Source: Halomonas smyrnensis AAD6 (lineage in GTDB: Bacteria; Pseudomonadota; Gammaproteobacteria; Pseudomonadales; Halomonadaceae). From it: 48,779 nucleotides of DNA. The notes beneath the pieces are model-generated. The model was not told the origin of the DNA, made no database searches, and saw only the letters and a list, made by a program, of their open reading frames with translations. Positions 17,280-26,612 of this stretch are shown piece by piece (position 1 is the first letter of the stretch; each line of letters opens with the position of its first letter). Where the stretch lies: positions 1 through 48,779 of the forward strand of contig NZ_AJKS02000021.1 in assembly GCF_000265245.1 (NCBI RefSeq). The letters are read 5' to 3'. Made by a program: the position numbers and the translations under genes.

Positions 17280-18419
17280 TCAGCCGACCCGCAGCCCGAC
17301 GCCCAGATCCCTCAACGGATGCGCCTCGCTCGACCACGGCGAGGCGAGCATCGCCTGGAGGTCGGCCTCCGGCACGCTGGCCACGTCGGCATGCGACCAG
17401 CGCGGCGTCTTGTCCTTGTCGACCAGCAGCGCACGCACGCCTTCGGCCAGATCGCCGCGCTGGCAGCACTGCACCGACAGCCCGAGCTCGTCGCGGAAGG
17501 CGTCGGCCAGCCCGGTGTGGCGATGACGCTCGAGCATCCGCCACACCAGGTGCGCGGTCAGCGGACAGCCGGCGGCGAGGCGCTGGCGATTGGCCGCGAG
17601 CCACGCATCGTCGCGCTCGTCGGCGAGAATGCGCGCCACGGCATCCGCGGCGCTGGTCTCGCCGACCAGCGACTGCAGGTGATCACGCCGCGGCCAGACC
17701 TGCCCCTCCGGGGCCTGCTCGCGGGCCTCGAAGCGATCGAGCACCCCTTCCACCGCCAGCCGGCACGCCGCCGGGGCATGATCGCCGTGGTCGGCCTCGG
17801 CCAGGGCGGCGAGCAGATCATCGCGGCGCGCCCGGGGCACGAAGCGATCGGCCAGCCCCAGGTCCAGGGCATCGCGGGCATTGAGCTGGGCCCCGGTCAG
17901 CCCCAGGTAGGCGCCGATGCCGGGCGGCATGCGATTGAGGAACCAGCTCGCGCCGATGTCGGGGTAGAGCCCGATGGTGATCTCGGGCATGGCGATCAGG
18001 GTGGTCTCGGTGACCACACGCTGGAAGCCGCCGGCCAGCAGCCCCAGGCCGCCGCCCATGACGATGCCGTCGCCCCACACCAGCAGCGGCTTGGGATAGG
18101 TGTGGATGCGGTGATCCAGCCGGTACTCGGCGGTGAAGTAGCGCGTGGCGAAGGTCTCGTCACGGGCCGCGTCGTCGGCCAGCGAGCGATACAGCGCCAC
18201 CACGTCGCCGCCGGCGCAGAAGGCCTTGCCGCCGGTGCCTTCCAGCCACACCGCCACCACCCGCTCGTCCAGCGCCCAGGCCTCGAGCCGGTCTTCCAGC
18301 AGCCGGATCATCTCCAGCGACAGTGCATTCAGCGACTTGGGCGCATTGAGGGTCGCCACGCCGATCCGGCCGCCGCCGCGCGTGGGGAGTTCGTCGAAGC
18401 TGACCACGGGGTCCGACAT
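17280..18419 (-). CDS. 3-hydroxyisobutyryl-CoA hydrolase (enoyl-CoA hydratase family)
   Basis: A 379-residue crotonase-fold protein. KAFCAGGDVVALYRSL and GDGIVMGGGLGLLAGG form the CoA oxyanion hole, and MPEITIGLYPDIGASWFLNR matches the HIBCH-type (ECH_2) subgroup rather than short hydratases of about 260 residues. It would release free 3-hydroxyisobutyrate from its CoA ester, the substrate of the next gene product, MmsB. AGGAGACAGTG precedes the ATG. It sits between the acyl-CoA dehydrogenase and mmsB, as expected for valine catabolism. A stand-alone enoyl-CoA hydratase for the step in between is not present here. Confidence 0.88.
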   Translation of the reverse strand: MSDPVVSFDELPTRGGGRIGVATLNAPKSLNALSLEMIRLLEDRLEAWALDERVVAVWLEGTGGKAFCAGGDVVALYRSLADDAARDETFATRYFTAEYRLDHRIHTYPKPLLVWGDGIVMGGGLGLLAGGFQRVVTETTLIAMPEITIGLYPDIGASWFLNRMPPGIGAYLGLTGAQLNARDALDLGLADRFVPRARRDDLLAALAEADHGDHAPAACRLAVEGVLDRFEAREQAPEGQVWPRRDHLQSLVGETSAADAVARILADERDDAWLAANRQRLAAGCPLTAHLVWRMLERHRHTGLADAFRDELGLSVQCCQRGDLAEGVRALLVDKDKTPRWSHADVASVPEADLQAMLASPWSSEAHPLRDLGVGLRVG

Positions 18420-18496
18420 CACTGTCTCCTGATAGTCCGTGTGAGAGAGTCCGTACGAGGGTGACGGCCGTCCGCCGGCCGCTCCCGGGTGTCGGG

Positions 18497-19663
18497 TCAC
18501 TGCAGGCCTTCGACGACGCCGTCGGCCAGCAGCCGGCGAGCGACGATCAGCCGCATGATCTCGTTGGTGCCCTCGAGGATCTGGTGCACGCGCGTGTCGC
18601 GCACCAGCCGCTCGAGGGGATATTCGCGGATATAACCATAGCCACCGTGCAGCTGCAGGGCCTCGTTGCAGACGTTGAAGCCCATGTCGGTGGCGAAGCG
18701 CTTGGCCATGGCGCAGTGGGCGGTGGCCTCCGGGTCGCCCTGGTCGAGCCGCCAGGCAGCGTGGCGCACCATCAGCCGTGCCGCGCTGAGCTCGCTGGCC
18801 ATGTCGGCCAGCTTGAACTGCAGCGCCTGGAAGCTCGCCAGCTCGCGACCGAACTGCTTGCGCTCGCCCAGGTAGTCCCGCGACAGCGTCAGCGCCTGCT
18901 GGGCCGCGCCCAGCGAGCAGCTGGCGATATTGAGCCGCCCGCCGTCGAGCCCCTTCATGGCGAAGCGAAAGCCTTCGCCCTCCTCGCCCAGCCGGTTGCC
19001 CACCGGCACGCGCACGCCGTCGAAGCTGATCAGGCAGGTGGGCTGGCTCTTCCAACCCATCTTCTCTTCCTTCTTGCCGACCGCGATGCCGGCGGCATCG
19101 GCCGGCACCAGGATCGCCGAGATGCCGCCCGCGCCGCTGTCCGGCGCGCCGGTGCGCGCCATCACCACCAGCACCTGGGTCGCGCCGGCCCCGGAGATGA
19201 ACATCTTGCTGCCGGAAATCACGTACTCGTCGCCGTCACGCACCGCCCGGGTGGTGAGGCTGGCGGCGTCCGAGCCGGCGCCCGGCTCGGTGAGGCAGTA
19301 GGAGCCCAGGGCGTCACCCGCTATCATGGCCGGCAGATAGCGCTCGCGCAGGGCATCGCTGCCCCAGCTGGCGACCATCCAGGTCACCATGTTGTGAATG
19401 GTGAGGTAGGCGGTGGTAGCGATGCAGCCCTGGGCGAGGCGCTCGAAGATCAGCGAGGCATCGAGTCGCGACAGCCCCAGCCCGCCGTGTTCCTCCGGGG
19501 TGTAGAGGCCGAGGAAGCCGGCCTCGCCGGCCCGACGGATGACGTCGACGGGAAAATGGCTGCGGGCGTCCCAGTCGGCGGCATGATCGGCCAGCTCGGC
19601 CCGGGCGAAGTCGGCGGCCGCATCGGCCAGCGCTCGCTGGTCTTCGGTCAGCGCAAAATCCAT
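18497..19663 (-). CDS. Acyl-CoA dehydrogenase, probably isobutyryl-CoA dehydrogenase
   Basis: A 388-residue FAD enzyme of the acyl-CoA dehydrogenase family. Signatures are YCLTEPGAGSDAASL, the FAD-binding QPTCLISFDGVRVP region, RKQFGRELASFQALQFKLAD, and QILEGTNEIMRL, whose Glu is the usual catalytic base. The neighbouring hydrolase and MmsB point to isobutyryl-CoA as substrate (valine pathway), though other short branched acyl-CoAs are possible. GGAGGTG precedes the ATG. A MerR-type regulator diverges from it, and a perfect 16-bp palindrome lies in the shared promoter region. Confidence 0.88.
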   Translation of the reverse strand: MDFALTEDQRALADAAADFARAELADHAADWDARSHFPVDVIRRAGEAGFLGLYTPEEHGGLGLSRLDASLIFERLAQGCIATTAYLTIHNMVTWMVASWGSDALRERYLPAMIAGDALGSYCLTEPGAGSDAASLTTRAVRDGDEYVISGSKMFISGAGATQVLVVMARTGAPDSGAGGISAILVPADAAGIAVGKKEEKMGWKSQPTCLISFDGVRVPVGNRLGEEGEGFRFAMKGLDGGRLNIASCSLGAAQQALTLSRDYLGERKQFGRELASFQALQFKLADMASELSAARLMVRHAAWRLDQGDPEATAHCAMAKRFATDMGFNVCNEALQLHGGYGYIREYPLERLVRDTRVHQILEGTNEIMRLIVARRLLADGVVEGLQ

Positions 19664-19787
19664 GGAAACACCTCCGTCGAGAGAATCGGGAACGGCCGAG
19701 TGCCGGGCCGGCGATGCACATCCGCGGGATCCTCCCGGCGGCTATCGCCAACCTAGCAACTGCTCGGGTTATCCCATATCCCGCCAT

Positions 19788-19830
19788 GGTCTAACAAGCA
19801 CTTTACGTTAACGTAAACCTCGTCTAGGGT
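19788..19830. promoter_or_regulatory. Divergent promoters with a 16-bp palindromic operator (LiuR type)
   Basis: TTTACGTTAACGTAAA at 19802-19817 is a perfect palindrome. Each end supplies a TTTACG -35 box. On the plus strand it pairs with TAGGGT (19825-19830, 17-bp spacer); on the minus strand with TAGACC (complement of 19788-19793, 18-bp spacer). One regulator bound here would cover both the MerR gene and the acyl-CoA dehydrogenase operon. The sequence resembles sites reported for LiuR regulators; the -10 boxes are weak. Confidence 0.65.
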
Positions 19831-19884
19831 TCTCGGACGAGGTGGGAAACCGCCGGTGGACCACCCGGCTACAGGATCGATCAC

Positions 19885-20328
19885 ATGACGCGAACGCCCT
19901 CCCAGGCACAGGACAGCGACAACGACGCCCTGCCCCGTCAGCAGCGCACCTACACCATCGGGGAGCTGGCCCAGATCTTCGAGGTCACCCCCCGCACCAT
20001 TCGCTTCTACGAGCAGGAGGGCCTGCTGGCCCCCTCGCGCCAGGGCCAGAAGCGCATCTACCGCGAGAAGGATCGCGTGCGCCTCAAGCTGACCCTGCGC
20101 GGCAAGCGGCTGGGCTTCTCGCTGGCCGAGATTCGCGAGGTGGTGATGATGTACGACGCCATGCCGGACGGTAACGCGCGCCAGCTCAAGCGGCTGCTGG
20201 AGCTGCTGGCGGAGAAGCGGGCCAACCTGGAGCGCCAGCTCGAGGACATCCGCCTGATGCGCCTGGAGATCGATGACGTGGATCAGCGGGCGCGGGACGT
20301 GCTGCGCCAGCTGGAGGACACCCCGTAG
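19885..20328 (+). CDS. liuR: MerR-family regulator, LiuR-like
   Basis: A 147-residue regulator with an N-terminal MerR winged helix ([20 protein letters not shown], then [11 protein letters not shown]) and a long C-terminal coiled coil for dimerisation (about residues 95-140). There are no metal-binding cysteines, so it is not a metal-sensing MerR. The type and length match LiuR/GnyR, which controls branched-chain amino acid and acyl-CoA catabolism in proteobacteria. The divergent isobutyryl-CoA operon, the following acyl-CoA synthetase and the upstream palindrome agree with that. The leucine genes (liuABCDE) themselves are not in the window. Confidence 0.75.
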   Translation: MTRTPSQAQDSDNDALPRQQRTYTIGELAQIFEVTPRTIRFYEQEGLLAPSRQGQKRIYREKDRVRLKLTLRGKRLGFSLAEIREVVMMYDAMPDGNARQLKRLLELLAEKRANLERQLEDIRLMRLEIDDVDQRARDVLRQLEDTP

Positions 20329-20413
20329 CCGGAGCGACCAGTGCGGCAGGGTTTCCCGGTCTTCCCGAGACAACACAGCAATGTCCCGAGATAACACAAC
20401 AAAGAGAGCCACC

Positions 20414-22105
20414 ATGCCACGCCAGCCTCGACACGCCAGCTATCTGAGCGGCATCAGCGACACCCCTCTCAAGGGCCAGACCATCGGCGACTGCTTCGAC
20501 GACACGGTCGCCCGCTTCCCCGATCGAGACGCCCTGATCAGCCGTCACCAGGGCCTGCGCTATCGCTGGCGAGAACTCCAGACCGAAGTGGACCGCGCGG
20601 CCCGCGCGCTGATGGCGCTGGGCGTGGCCAAGGGCGATCGGGTCGGCATCTGGTCGCCCAACACCGCCGAGTGGGCCATTACCCAGTTCGCCACCGCCAA
20701 GATCGGCGCCATCCTGGTCAACATCAATCCCAGCTACCGCACCCACGAGCTGGAATATGCGCTGCGCCAGTCCGGCACCTCGACACTGATCCTGCAGGGG
20801 CAGTTCAAGACCACCGACTACGTGGCGATGCTGGCCGAGCTGGTCCCGGAGCTCGATGACGTCACCCCCGCCGACCTCAAGAGCGGCGCCCTGCCCGACC
20901 TCAGGCGGGTGATCTGCCTGGATGGCGCCCGGGCGCTGTCCGGCATGCACAGCTGGGAGACCATGCTCACCCACGCCGACCGGGTCAGCGACGCGCAGCT
21001 GGCCGAGCGACAGGCCGGGCTCGAGTTCGACGAGCCGATCAACATCCAGTACACCTCCGGCACCACCGGCGCCCCCAAGGGCGCCACGCTCTCCCACCAC
21101 AACATCCTCAACAACGGCTTCTTCGTCGCCCGCACCCTCGACCTCAGCGAAGCCGATCGCATGGTAATCCCGGTGCCGCTCTACCACTGCTTCGGCATGG
21201 TGATGGGCAACCTCGGCTGCATGACCCACGGCGCGGCGATGATCTATCCCGGTGACGGCTTCGACCCACAGGCCACCCTGGCGGCGGTGGCCGAGGAGCG
21301 CGCCACCGCGCTCTACGGCGTGCCGACCATGTTCATCGCCGAGCTGGAGCATCCCGAGTTCGAGCATTTCGATCTTTCCAGCCTGCGCACCGGCGTCATG
21401 GCCGGCTCGATCTGCCCCATCGAGGTGATGCGCAAGGTGATCGAGCGCATGCACATGCAAGGCGTGACCATCTGCTACGGCATGACCGAGACCAGCCCGG
21501 TGAGCCTGCAGACCCGCACCGATGCCCCGCTCGAGAAACGCGTGACCACCGTCGGCAGCATCCATCCGCACCTGGAGGTCAAGCTGGTCGATCCCGGCAC
21601 CGGCGCCGTGGTGCCTCGCGGCGAGCCCGGGGAGCTGTGCACCCGGGGCTACAGCGTGATGCTCGGCTACTGGCACAACGAGGAGGCGACCGCCAAGGCC
21701 ATCGACGACGCCGGCTGGATGCACACCGGCGATCTGGCGACCATGGACGACGACGGCTACGTGGCCATCGTCGGGCGCATCAAGGACATGATCATCCGCG
21801 GCGGCGAGAACATCTATCCGCGCGAGATCGAGGACTTCCTCTACACCCACCCCGCGATCTCGGACGTGCAGGTCATCGGCGTGCCCGACGACAAGTACGG
21901 CGAGGAGGTGATGGCCTGGGTCAAGCTCGCCGAGGATGAGACCCTCGACGAAGACGGGCTCAAGGCCTTCTGCCAGGGCAGGATCGCCCACTACAAGATC
22001 CCGCGCTACGTGAAGTTCGTCGACGACTTCCCGATGACCGTCACCGGCAAGATCCAGAAGTTCAAGATGCGCGAGGAGGCGACGCACGAGCTGGGACTCG
22101 GCTAG
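20414..22105 (+). CDS. Acyl-CoA synthetase (AMP-forming, ACSF2/medium-chain type)
   Basis: A 563-residue ANL-superfamily ligase that activates a carboxylic acid with ATP and CoA. Motifs: the P-loop [42 protein letters not shown] with [13 protein letters not shown], and the C-terminal catalytic lysine in [11 protein letters not shown]. Length and sequence type suggest medium- or branched-chain fatty acids. It follows the liuR-like gene by 85 bp in the same direction, suggesting shared regulation, although LiuR-linked ligases usually act on acetoacetate. An in-frame ATG at 20381 would add eleven residues. Just upstream, a short near-duplication (around 20365-20400, encoding SRDNTA and SRDNTT) is visible. 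Confidence 0.85.
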   Translation: MPRQPRHASYLSGISDTPLKGQTIGDCFDDTVARFPDRDALISRHQGLRYRWRELQTEVDRAARALMALGVAKGDRVGIWSPNTAEWAITQFATAKIGAILVNINPSYRTHELEYALRQSGTSTLILQGQFKTTDYVAMLAELVPELDDVTPADLKSGALPDLRRVICLDGARALSGMHSWETMLTHADRVSDAQLAERQAGLEFDEPINIQYTSGTTGAPKGATLSHHNILNNGFFVARTLDLSEADRMVIPVPLYHCFGMVMGNLGCMTHGAAMIYPGDGFDPQATLAAVAEERATALYGVPTMFIAELEHPEFEHFDLSSLRTGVMAGSICPIEVMRKVIERMHMQGVTICYGMTETSPVSLQTRTDAPLEKRVTTVGSIHPHLEVKLVDPGTGAVVPRGEPGELCTRGYSVMLGYWHNEEATAKAIDDAGWMHTGDLATMDDDGYVAIVGRIKDMIIRGGENIYPREIEDFLYTHPAISDVQVIGVPDDKYGEEVMAWVKLAEDETLDEDGLKAFCQGRIAHYKIPRYVKFVDDFPMTVTGKIQKFKMREEATHELGLG

Positions 22106-22122
22106 ACCACGCCTGAGCCCTG

Positions 22123-22153
22123 CCGGCCCGCCGGGGATTGCATCGGCGGGCCG
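22123..22153 (+). terminator. Hairpin downstream of the acyl-CoA synthetase gene
   Basis: A 10-bp GC-rich stem (22123-22132 with 22144-22153) with an 11-base loop lies 18 bp after the stop codon. No T-run follows, so termination here may be partial. Confidence 0.45.
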
Positions 22154-22208
22154 TGTCGCGCTTCAATGCGTCTGACCCTTTAGAGATTGCCCCCTTCGGG
22201 ACTGACGC

Positions 22209-22532
22209 ATGAGTTCATCGGCCTGGACATCGCGATCCCACCGCGAGTGGCGGCGCCTTCTGGCACTGCTGCTGGTGATGGCGTTTGCCCTCGCGTCCCT
22301 GCCCGGCCATGCGGCCGGCAATGCCTGCCAGGCCGACTGTGCCCGGATGTCGATGACATCCACGGGACTCGATGACCTGCCCGATCCCGGCGATGCCTGC
22401 GGCGGCGGCTGTGCCGCCCCAGCCGCCTCACTGTCCCCCGCGGTCATGGCCCCTCGCGCCCTGCCCGCCCCCGTGGTCACGCTCGTCAGTGACCACATCC
22501 CACAGCCCCCGCGCCGACCGCCAAGGGCCTGA
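22209..22532 (+). CDS. Small exported Cys-containing protein of unknown function
   Basis: A 107-residue protein that I do not recognise. A basic N-terminus (RSHREWRR) leads to a hydrophobic core (LLALLLVMAFALASL) and a signal peptidase I-type site (GHAAG), so it is probably periplasmic. The mature part carries two close cysteine pairs (CQADC and CGGGC) and a Pro-rich end. Its place ahead of a DUF411 protein, also exported and Cys-rich, suggests a metal (copper) related role, which is inference only. The start has a weak GGGA ribosome site. The 210 bp between it and the DUF411 gene hold no gene that I can support. Confidence 0.5.
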   Translation: MSSSAWTSRSHREWRRLLALLLVMAFALASLPGHAAGNACQADCARMSMTSTGLDDLPDPGDACGGGCAAPAASLSPAVMAPRALPAPVVTLVSDHIPQPPRRPPRA

Positions 22533-22742
22533 CGACGCCCCGGGCCATGCCCGCCCCCGATCCGTATCGGCCCGTCGACGACGGCACTGCGGGACATGGC
22601 CACGATTACCGACCGCTTCGCCGCCATGGGCCACATCGAAGCCCTTCGGCTGGCCGATGCCACTGACGGTTCTGCTGTTACCGGGACCCGGCATCATGAC
22701 CCCGATCACCTATCTATTTACTTCTCACAAGGGACATCACAC

Positions 22743-23183
22743 ATGACATCCACCGCCTCTCGTCTGCTGCTGACCGCCGGCCTCGCGCTGGGCGCCACCA
22801 CCGCACATGCGGCACTGCCGGACACCGCCACCCTCTACAAGAATCCCCAGTGCGGCTGCTGCGACGGCTATGCCCGCCATCTGGAGCGCCTGGGGATCGA
22901 CGTCACCGTGGTCGATGACCAGCCGCTCGGCGAGATCAAGCAGGACGCCGGCGTCCCCTACGGTCAGGGCTCCTGCCACACCGTCGAGATGGGCGACTAC
23001 GTGATCGAGGGCCACGTGCCGATGGCCGCCGTGGAGGCGCTGTTCGAGCAGCAGCCCGACACCGACGGCATCGGCCTGGCGGGCATGCCGAGCGGCACCC
23101 CGGGCATGCCGGGGCCGCAGAACGCGCCCTACGAGATCTATCAGTTCCGCGACCAGCAGGCCTCGCCGTTCATGACGCTGTAA
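22743..23183 (+). CDS. DUF411 family periplasmic metal-binding protein
   Basis: A 146-residue exported protein. A signal peptide (SRLLLTAGLALGATTAHA) is followed by the DUF411 hallmarks: YKNPQCGCCDGYARHL with three cysteines (37-40 region), GSCHTVEMGDYVIEGHVP with another Cys and His, and the C-terminal GLAGMPSGTPGMP. Family members are linked to copper and cation efflux operons and are thought to bind metal. AAGGGA lies upstream of the ATG at 22743; an in-frame extension to 22596 would hide the signal peptide. No copper oxidase or pump lies beside it, so its partner system is elsewhere. Confidence 0.85.
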   Translation: MTSTASRLLLTAGLALGATTAHAALPDTATLYKNPQCGCCDGYARHLERLGIDVTVVDDQPLGEIKQDAGVPYGQGSCHTVEMGDYVIEGHVPMAAVEALFEQQPDTDGIGLAGMPSGTPGMPGPQNAPYEIYQFRDQQASPFMTL

Positions 23184-23204
23184 CGGCTCTCCTCAAGGCC
23201 GAAA

Positions 23205-23237
23205 AAAACCCCGCGAGCCTGGAGCTCGCGGGGTTTT
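23205..23237. terminator. Bidirectional terminator between the DUF411 gene and hpt
   Basis: A perfect 14-bp stem (23205-23218 with 23224-23237), starting AAAA and ending TTTT, sits between convergent genes. It is a strong terminator on both strands. Confidence 0.92.
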
Positions 23238-23270
23238 ATCGTCTCGGCGACCGCCGAACGAAGGGCGTGA

Positions 23271-23849
23271 TCACATGCCCTTGGGCGCGAAGATCCCCGG
23301 CGCGTTGCGCCAGTAGCCCTTGTAGTCCATGCCGAAGCCGAACACGTAGCGATCCTCGACCTCGAGGCTGCAGTAATCGGCCTTGAGATCCGGCATCGCC
23401 TTGCGATCGTGACGCTTGTCGACCAGCACCGCGGTGGAGATGCTGGCGGCACCGGCCTCGCGGCAGTAATCGAGGATGGCGGCCAGCGTGGAGCCCTCAT
23501 CGAGGATGTCATCGACGATCACCACGTGACGGCCGGCCATCGGCACTTCGGGGGACACGCGCCAGAACAGCTCGCCGCCGCGGGTGCCGCCGCGATAGCG
23601 AGTGGCATGCAGGTAATCGACCTCGAGCGGGAAACCGAGCCGGGTCAGCAGGTGGCCGGTGGTGATCAGGCCACCGTTCATCACGCAGTAGAACACCGGC
23701 AGCTTGTCGCCCAGGTCGGTCGCGATCTCTTCGGCCATGCGGTCCAGGGCACGCTCGACCTCTTCCTGGCTGATCAGGCAATCGGCGGAATCCATGACCT
23801 CACGCATGTCCGACAGGGACGGGAGGGCATTGGCATCGAGTTTAGGCAT
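23271..23849 (-). CDS. hpt: Hypoxanthine-guanine phosphoribosyltransferase
   Basis: A 192-residue type I phosphoribosyltransferase for purine salvage, forming IMP or GMP from the base and PRPP. The PRPP-binding motif is VVIVDDILDEGSTLAAI, the flexible-loop region is YRGGTRGGELFW, and the base-recognition end is VFGFGMDYKGYWRN. It matches the group found beside nagZ in Pseudomonas relatives. It follows nagZ by 49 bp in the same direction and is probably co-transcribed. GAGCTGACG upstream of the ATG is an acceptable ribosome site. Confidence 0.9.
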   Translation of the reverse strand: MPKLDANALPSLSDMREVMDSADCLISQEEVERALDRMAEEIATDLGDKLPVFYCVMNGGLITTGHLLTRLGFPLEVDYLHATRYRGGTRGGELFWRVSPEVPMAGRHVVIVDDILDEGSTLAAILDYCREAGAASISTAVLVDKRHDRKAMPDLKADYCSLEVEDRYVFGFGMDYKGYWRNAPGIFAPKGM

Positions 23850-23898
23850 CGTCAGCTCGTCGTAGTTCGAAAGTCAGAGTTCGAAATTCAGGAAACCG

Positions 23899-24912
23899 TC
23901 AGTCGGCGGCCATGGCCTCGAGGTGCGCATGCACCCGACGCCAGCGCGACAGCGCCACGAGCGCGTCGAGATCGGGGCGCGCCCGGCCGTAGCGCAGCTT
24001 GGCGGCGCGCTTGGTGGTGCGGCCCTCGCAGGCCTCGACCACCTCGAGGGCGGCGGCGCGGTCGTTGCACACCAGCAGCATGTCGCAGCCGGCCTCCAGG
24101 GCCAGGCGGGCACGCTCGGCGGGCGCGCCGACGCTGGTCGCGCCGGCCATGCTCAGATCATCGGAGAAGATCGTGCCCTTGAAGCCCAGCGACTCGCGCA
24201 GCATCCCGAGCCAGGCCGGCGAGAATCCGGCCGGGCGGTGATCGAAGGCCGAATACACCACATGGGCCGGCATGATGCCGCCGAGGCGTGACGACAGGGA
24301 CGCGAAAGGCACCAGGTCACGCTCGCGCAGCGCCTCGAAGGAGCGCGCGTCCACCGGCAGCTCGTGGTGCGAGTCCGCGGCCACGCCACCGTGACCGGGA
24401 AAATGCTTGCCCACCGAGGCCATGCCGGCCTCGTGCAGCCCTTCGACGAAGGCACCGGCCAGCTGGGTCACCACCTCGGGATCGGCACCGAAGCTGCGAT
24501 CACCGATCACCGTGGACTGGCCATCGTCGACGTCGAGTACAGGCGCGAAGCTGAGATCCAGCCCGCAGGCCGCCATTTCCATGCCGAGCAGCCAGCCGGT
24601 GTCCTGGCACAGGCGTCGGGCGACTTCGGGCGCCGCCCGATGCTCACGGCCGAGCCGGCCCATGGCCGGCAGTCGGGTCACCCCCTCACGCAGGCGCTGC
24701 ACGCGCCCGCCCTCCTGGTCGATGGCCAGCAACAGCTCCGGGCGCACCTGCCGGATCGACCGGCACAGTGCCCGCACCTGGGCCGCATCTTCGACGTTGC
24801 GGCCGAAGAGAATCACACCACCAACCGCGGGACGCATCAGCAGCTCGCGCTCCTCATCACGCAGCTGCGTCCCTTCCAGGTCCAGCATCACCGGTCCGAG
24901 CGTCTGGGTCAT
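23899..24912 (-). CDS. nagZ: Beta-N-acetylhexosaminidase NagZ
   Basis: A 337-residue cytoplasmic family GH3 glycosidase that removes GlcNAc from recycled anhydromuropeptides, an early step in peptidoglycan recycling. It feeds the signal for AmpC induction where ampR is present. Motifs: AIDQEGGRVQRL, the mobile catalytic loop KHFPGHGGVAADSHHELP with its Asp/His pair, and the nucleophile region FSDDLSMAG. Length is typical. In P. aeruginosa nagZ neighbours psrA-lexA; here they are 19 kb apart. Confidence 0.95.
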   Translation of the reverse strand: MTQTLGPVMLDLEGTQLRDEERELLMRPAVGGVILFGRNVEDAAQVRALCRSIRQVRPELLLAIDQEGGRVQRLREGVTRLPAMGRLGREHRAAPEVARRLCQDTGWLLGMEMAACGLDLSFAPVLDVDDGQSTVIGDRSFGADPEVVTQLAGAFVEGLHEAGMASVGKHFPGHGGVAADSHHELPVDARSFEALRERDLVPFASLSSRLGGIMPAHVVYSAFDHRPAGFSPAWLGMLRESLGFKGTIFSDDLSMAGATSVGAPAERARLALEAGCDMLLVCNDRAAALEVVEACEGRTTKRAAKLRYGRARPDLDALVALSRWRRVHAHLEAMAAD

Positions 24913-25086
24913 GTTCGCCTTCCTGACGGATGAAGGGAGGCGATTCTAGACCAAAGCCAGCGCCGACGACAGCCCGCGGCATCGCCTCGCTTGAGAAGAT
25001 AGATGACCCCGGACAAGTCGTCGCGGGCTCCGTAGAATGGGCGCCATCACCTTCTCGCCCTACTACCCGCGGATAAGGAGCGTCCC

Positions 25087-25938
25087 TTGCCTGTCGATCT
25101 TCCCCCTGTGCTGCTGTGGCCGCTGGCTGCGGTGATCGGTCTGTGCCTCGGCAGTTTCCTCAACGTGGTGATCACCCGCCTGCCGGTCATGCTGATGCGC
25201 GAGTGGCGCGCCGAGGCCCGCGAGGCGCTGGAGCTCGAGGCCGAAGACACCCCGACCTTCCACCTGGCCGCGCCGCGCTCGATGTGTCCGCGCTGCGAGG
25301 CGCCGATCGCCTGGCATGACAACATCCCGCTGCTCGGCTGGCTGAAGCGCCGCGGGCGCTGCGCCCACTGCGATACGCGCATCAGCCCCCAGTACCCGCT
25401 GGTGGAGCTGGCCGGCGCCCTGCTGACGCTGGCGGTGACGGCGCTGTTCGGCCCTACCCTGGAGGGGCTGTTCATCCTCGGCGCCTGCCTGAGCCTGCTG
25501 GCGATGGCGGCGATCGATCTGCGCACCCAGCTGCTGCCGGACGCGCTGACCCTGCCGTTGCTGTGGGCCGGCCTGCTGTACCAGCTGCTGTTCCAGCCGC
25601 TGCAGCTGCCGGGCGCGGTGATCGGCGCCATGGCCGGCTATCTCTCACTGTGGGGCTTCTACTGGCTGTTCAAGCTGGTCACCGGCAAGGAAGGCATGGG
25701 CTACGGCGACTTCAAGCTGTTCGCCGCGCTGGGCGCCTGGCTCGGCTGGACCTTCCTGCCGATGATCCTGATCCTGGCCGCCGGTGCCGGCGCCATCGTC
25801 GGCGTGATCGTCCAGCTGGCCGTGCCGCGCCTGCGCGGCGCGCCGATGCCCTTCGGCCCCTGGCTCGCCGCGGCCGGCTGGATCGCGCTGCTGCTCGGCG
25901 AACCGCTGATGGCCACCTACCTGAACCTGGTGCTGTGA
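25087..25938 (+). CDS. pilD: Prepilin peptidase/N-methyltransferase PilD
   Basis: A 283-residue polytopic inner-membrane aspartic peptidase that cuts and methylates prepilins such as PilA. The N-terminal methyltransferase-like part holds a four-Cys zinc site (CPRC and CAHC). The two catalytic aspartates lie in IDLRTQLLPD and GYGDFKL. About eight hydrophobic segments follow the family pattern. Translation appears to start at TTG (25087), seven bases after AAGGAG; no ATG is as well placed. It is separated from pilBC but keeps its usual downstream partners coaE and yacG, with one base between the pilD stop and the coaE start. Confidence 0.95.
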   Translation: MPVDLPPVLLWPLAAVIGLCLGSFLNVVITRLPVMLMREWRAEAREALELEAEDTPTFHLAAPRSMCPRCEAPIAWHDNIPLLGWLKRRGRCAHCDTRISPQYPLVELAGALLTLAVTALFGPTLEGLFILGACLSLLAMAAIDLRTQLLPDALTLPLLWAGLLYQLLFQPLQLPGAVIGAMAGYLSLWGFYWLFKLVTGKEGMGYGDFKLFAALGAWLGWTFLPMILILAAGAGAIVGVIVQLAVPRLRGAPMPFGPWLAAAGWIALLLGEPLMATYLNLVL

Positions 25939-25939
25939 G

Positions 25940-26569
25940 ATGTCCGAGACGACCCTGATCATCGGCGTGACCGGCGGCATCGCCTCCGGCAAGTCCACCG
26001 TGGCCCGCGCCTTCGCCGCGCACGACATTCCCTGGGTGGATGCCGACGACGTCGCCCGCGAGGTGGTCGAGCCCGGCGAGCCCGCCCTCGCCGCCATCGT
26101 CGAACACTTCGGCCCCCGGGTGCTGCAGACCGACGGCCGCCTGGATCGGCGCGCGTTGCGCGAGATCGTGTTCACCGACGAGGCCGAGCGCCGCTGGCTG
26201 GAGTCGGTCACCCATCCGCGCATCCGCGAGCGCCTGCTCGAGCGACTGGCCGCGTTTCGCGAGGGCCCGGCCCCCTATGCGCTGCTGGTCTCGCCGCTGC
26301 TGTTCGAGTCGGGCCAGCATGCGCTGGTCGACCGGGTGCTGGTCATCGACGTGCCGGAGGCGCTACAGATCGAACGCACCGCCGCCCGCGACGGCGTCGA
26401 CGAGGCCCAGGCCCGCGCCATCGTGGCCGCCCAGATGCCTCGCGACACACGCCTGGGCCGCGCCGACGAGGTGCTCGACAATGCCACCGACGAGGCCGGC
26501 CTGGCGGCCCGGGTCGCCGAGCTGGACCGGCGCTATCGGGCGCTTTCCGGTTTGCCCCCGGCGCGCTGA
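25940..26569 (+). CDS. coaE: Dephospho-CoA kinase CoaE
   Basis: A 209-residue P-loop kinase catalysing the last step of coenzyme A synthesis, phosphorylation of the 3'-OH of dephospho-CoA. The P-loop is [17 protein letters not shown], with [10 protein letters not shown] and [10 protein letters not shown] as further family motifs and [11 protein letters not shown] in the lid region. It starts one base after the pilD stop, so coupling is likely. The pilD-coaE-yacG order is widespread in gammaproteobacteria. Confidence 0.95.
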   Translation: MSETTLIIGVTGGIASGKSTVARAFAAHDIPWVDADDVAREVVEPGEPALAAIVEHFGPRVLQTDGRLDRRALREIVFTDEAERRWLESVTHPRIRERLLERLAAFREGPAPYALLVSPLLFESGQHALVDRVLVIDVPEALQIERTAARDGVDEAQARAIVAAQMPRDTRLGRADEVLDNATDEAGLAARVAELDRRYRALSGLPPAR

Positions 26570-26612
26570 TTCGTCATCCTTTCCTCGATTTACTGACGCC
26601 GAGAGAATCCCC

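Noticed and set aside
22533..22742. Possible small gene between the exported protein and the DUF411 gene (frame from 22596)
   Set aside because: That frame is an upstream extension of the DUF411 gene with no homology, and its use would bury the signal peptide; a ribosome site supports 22743.
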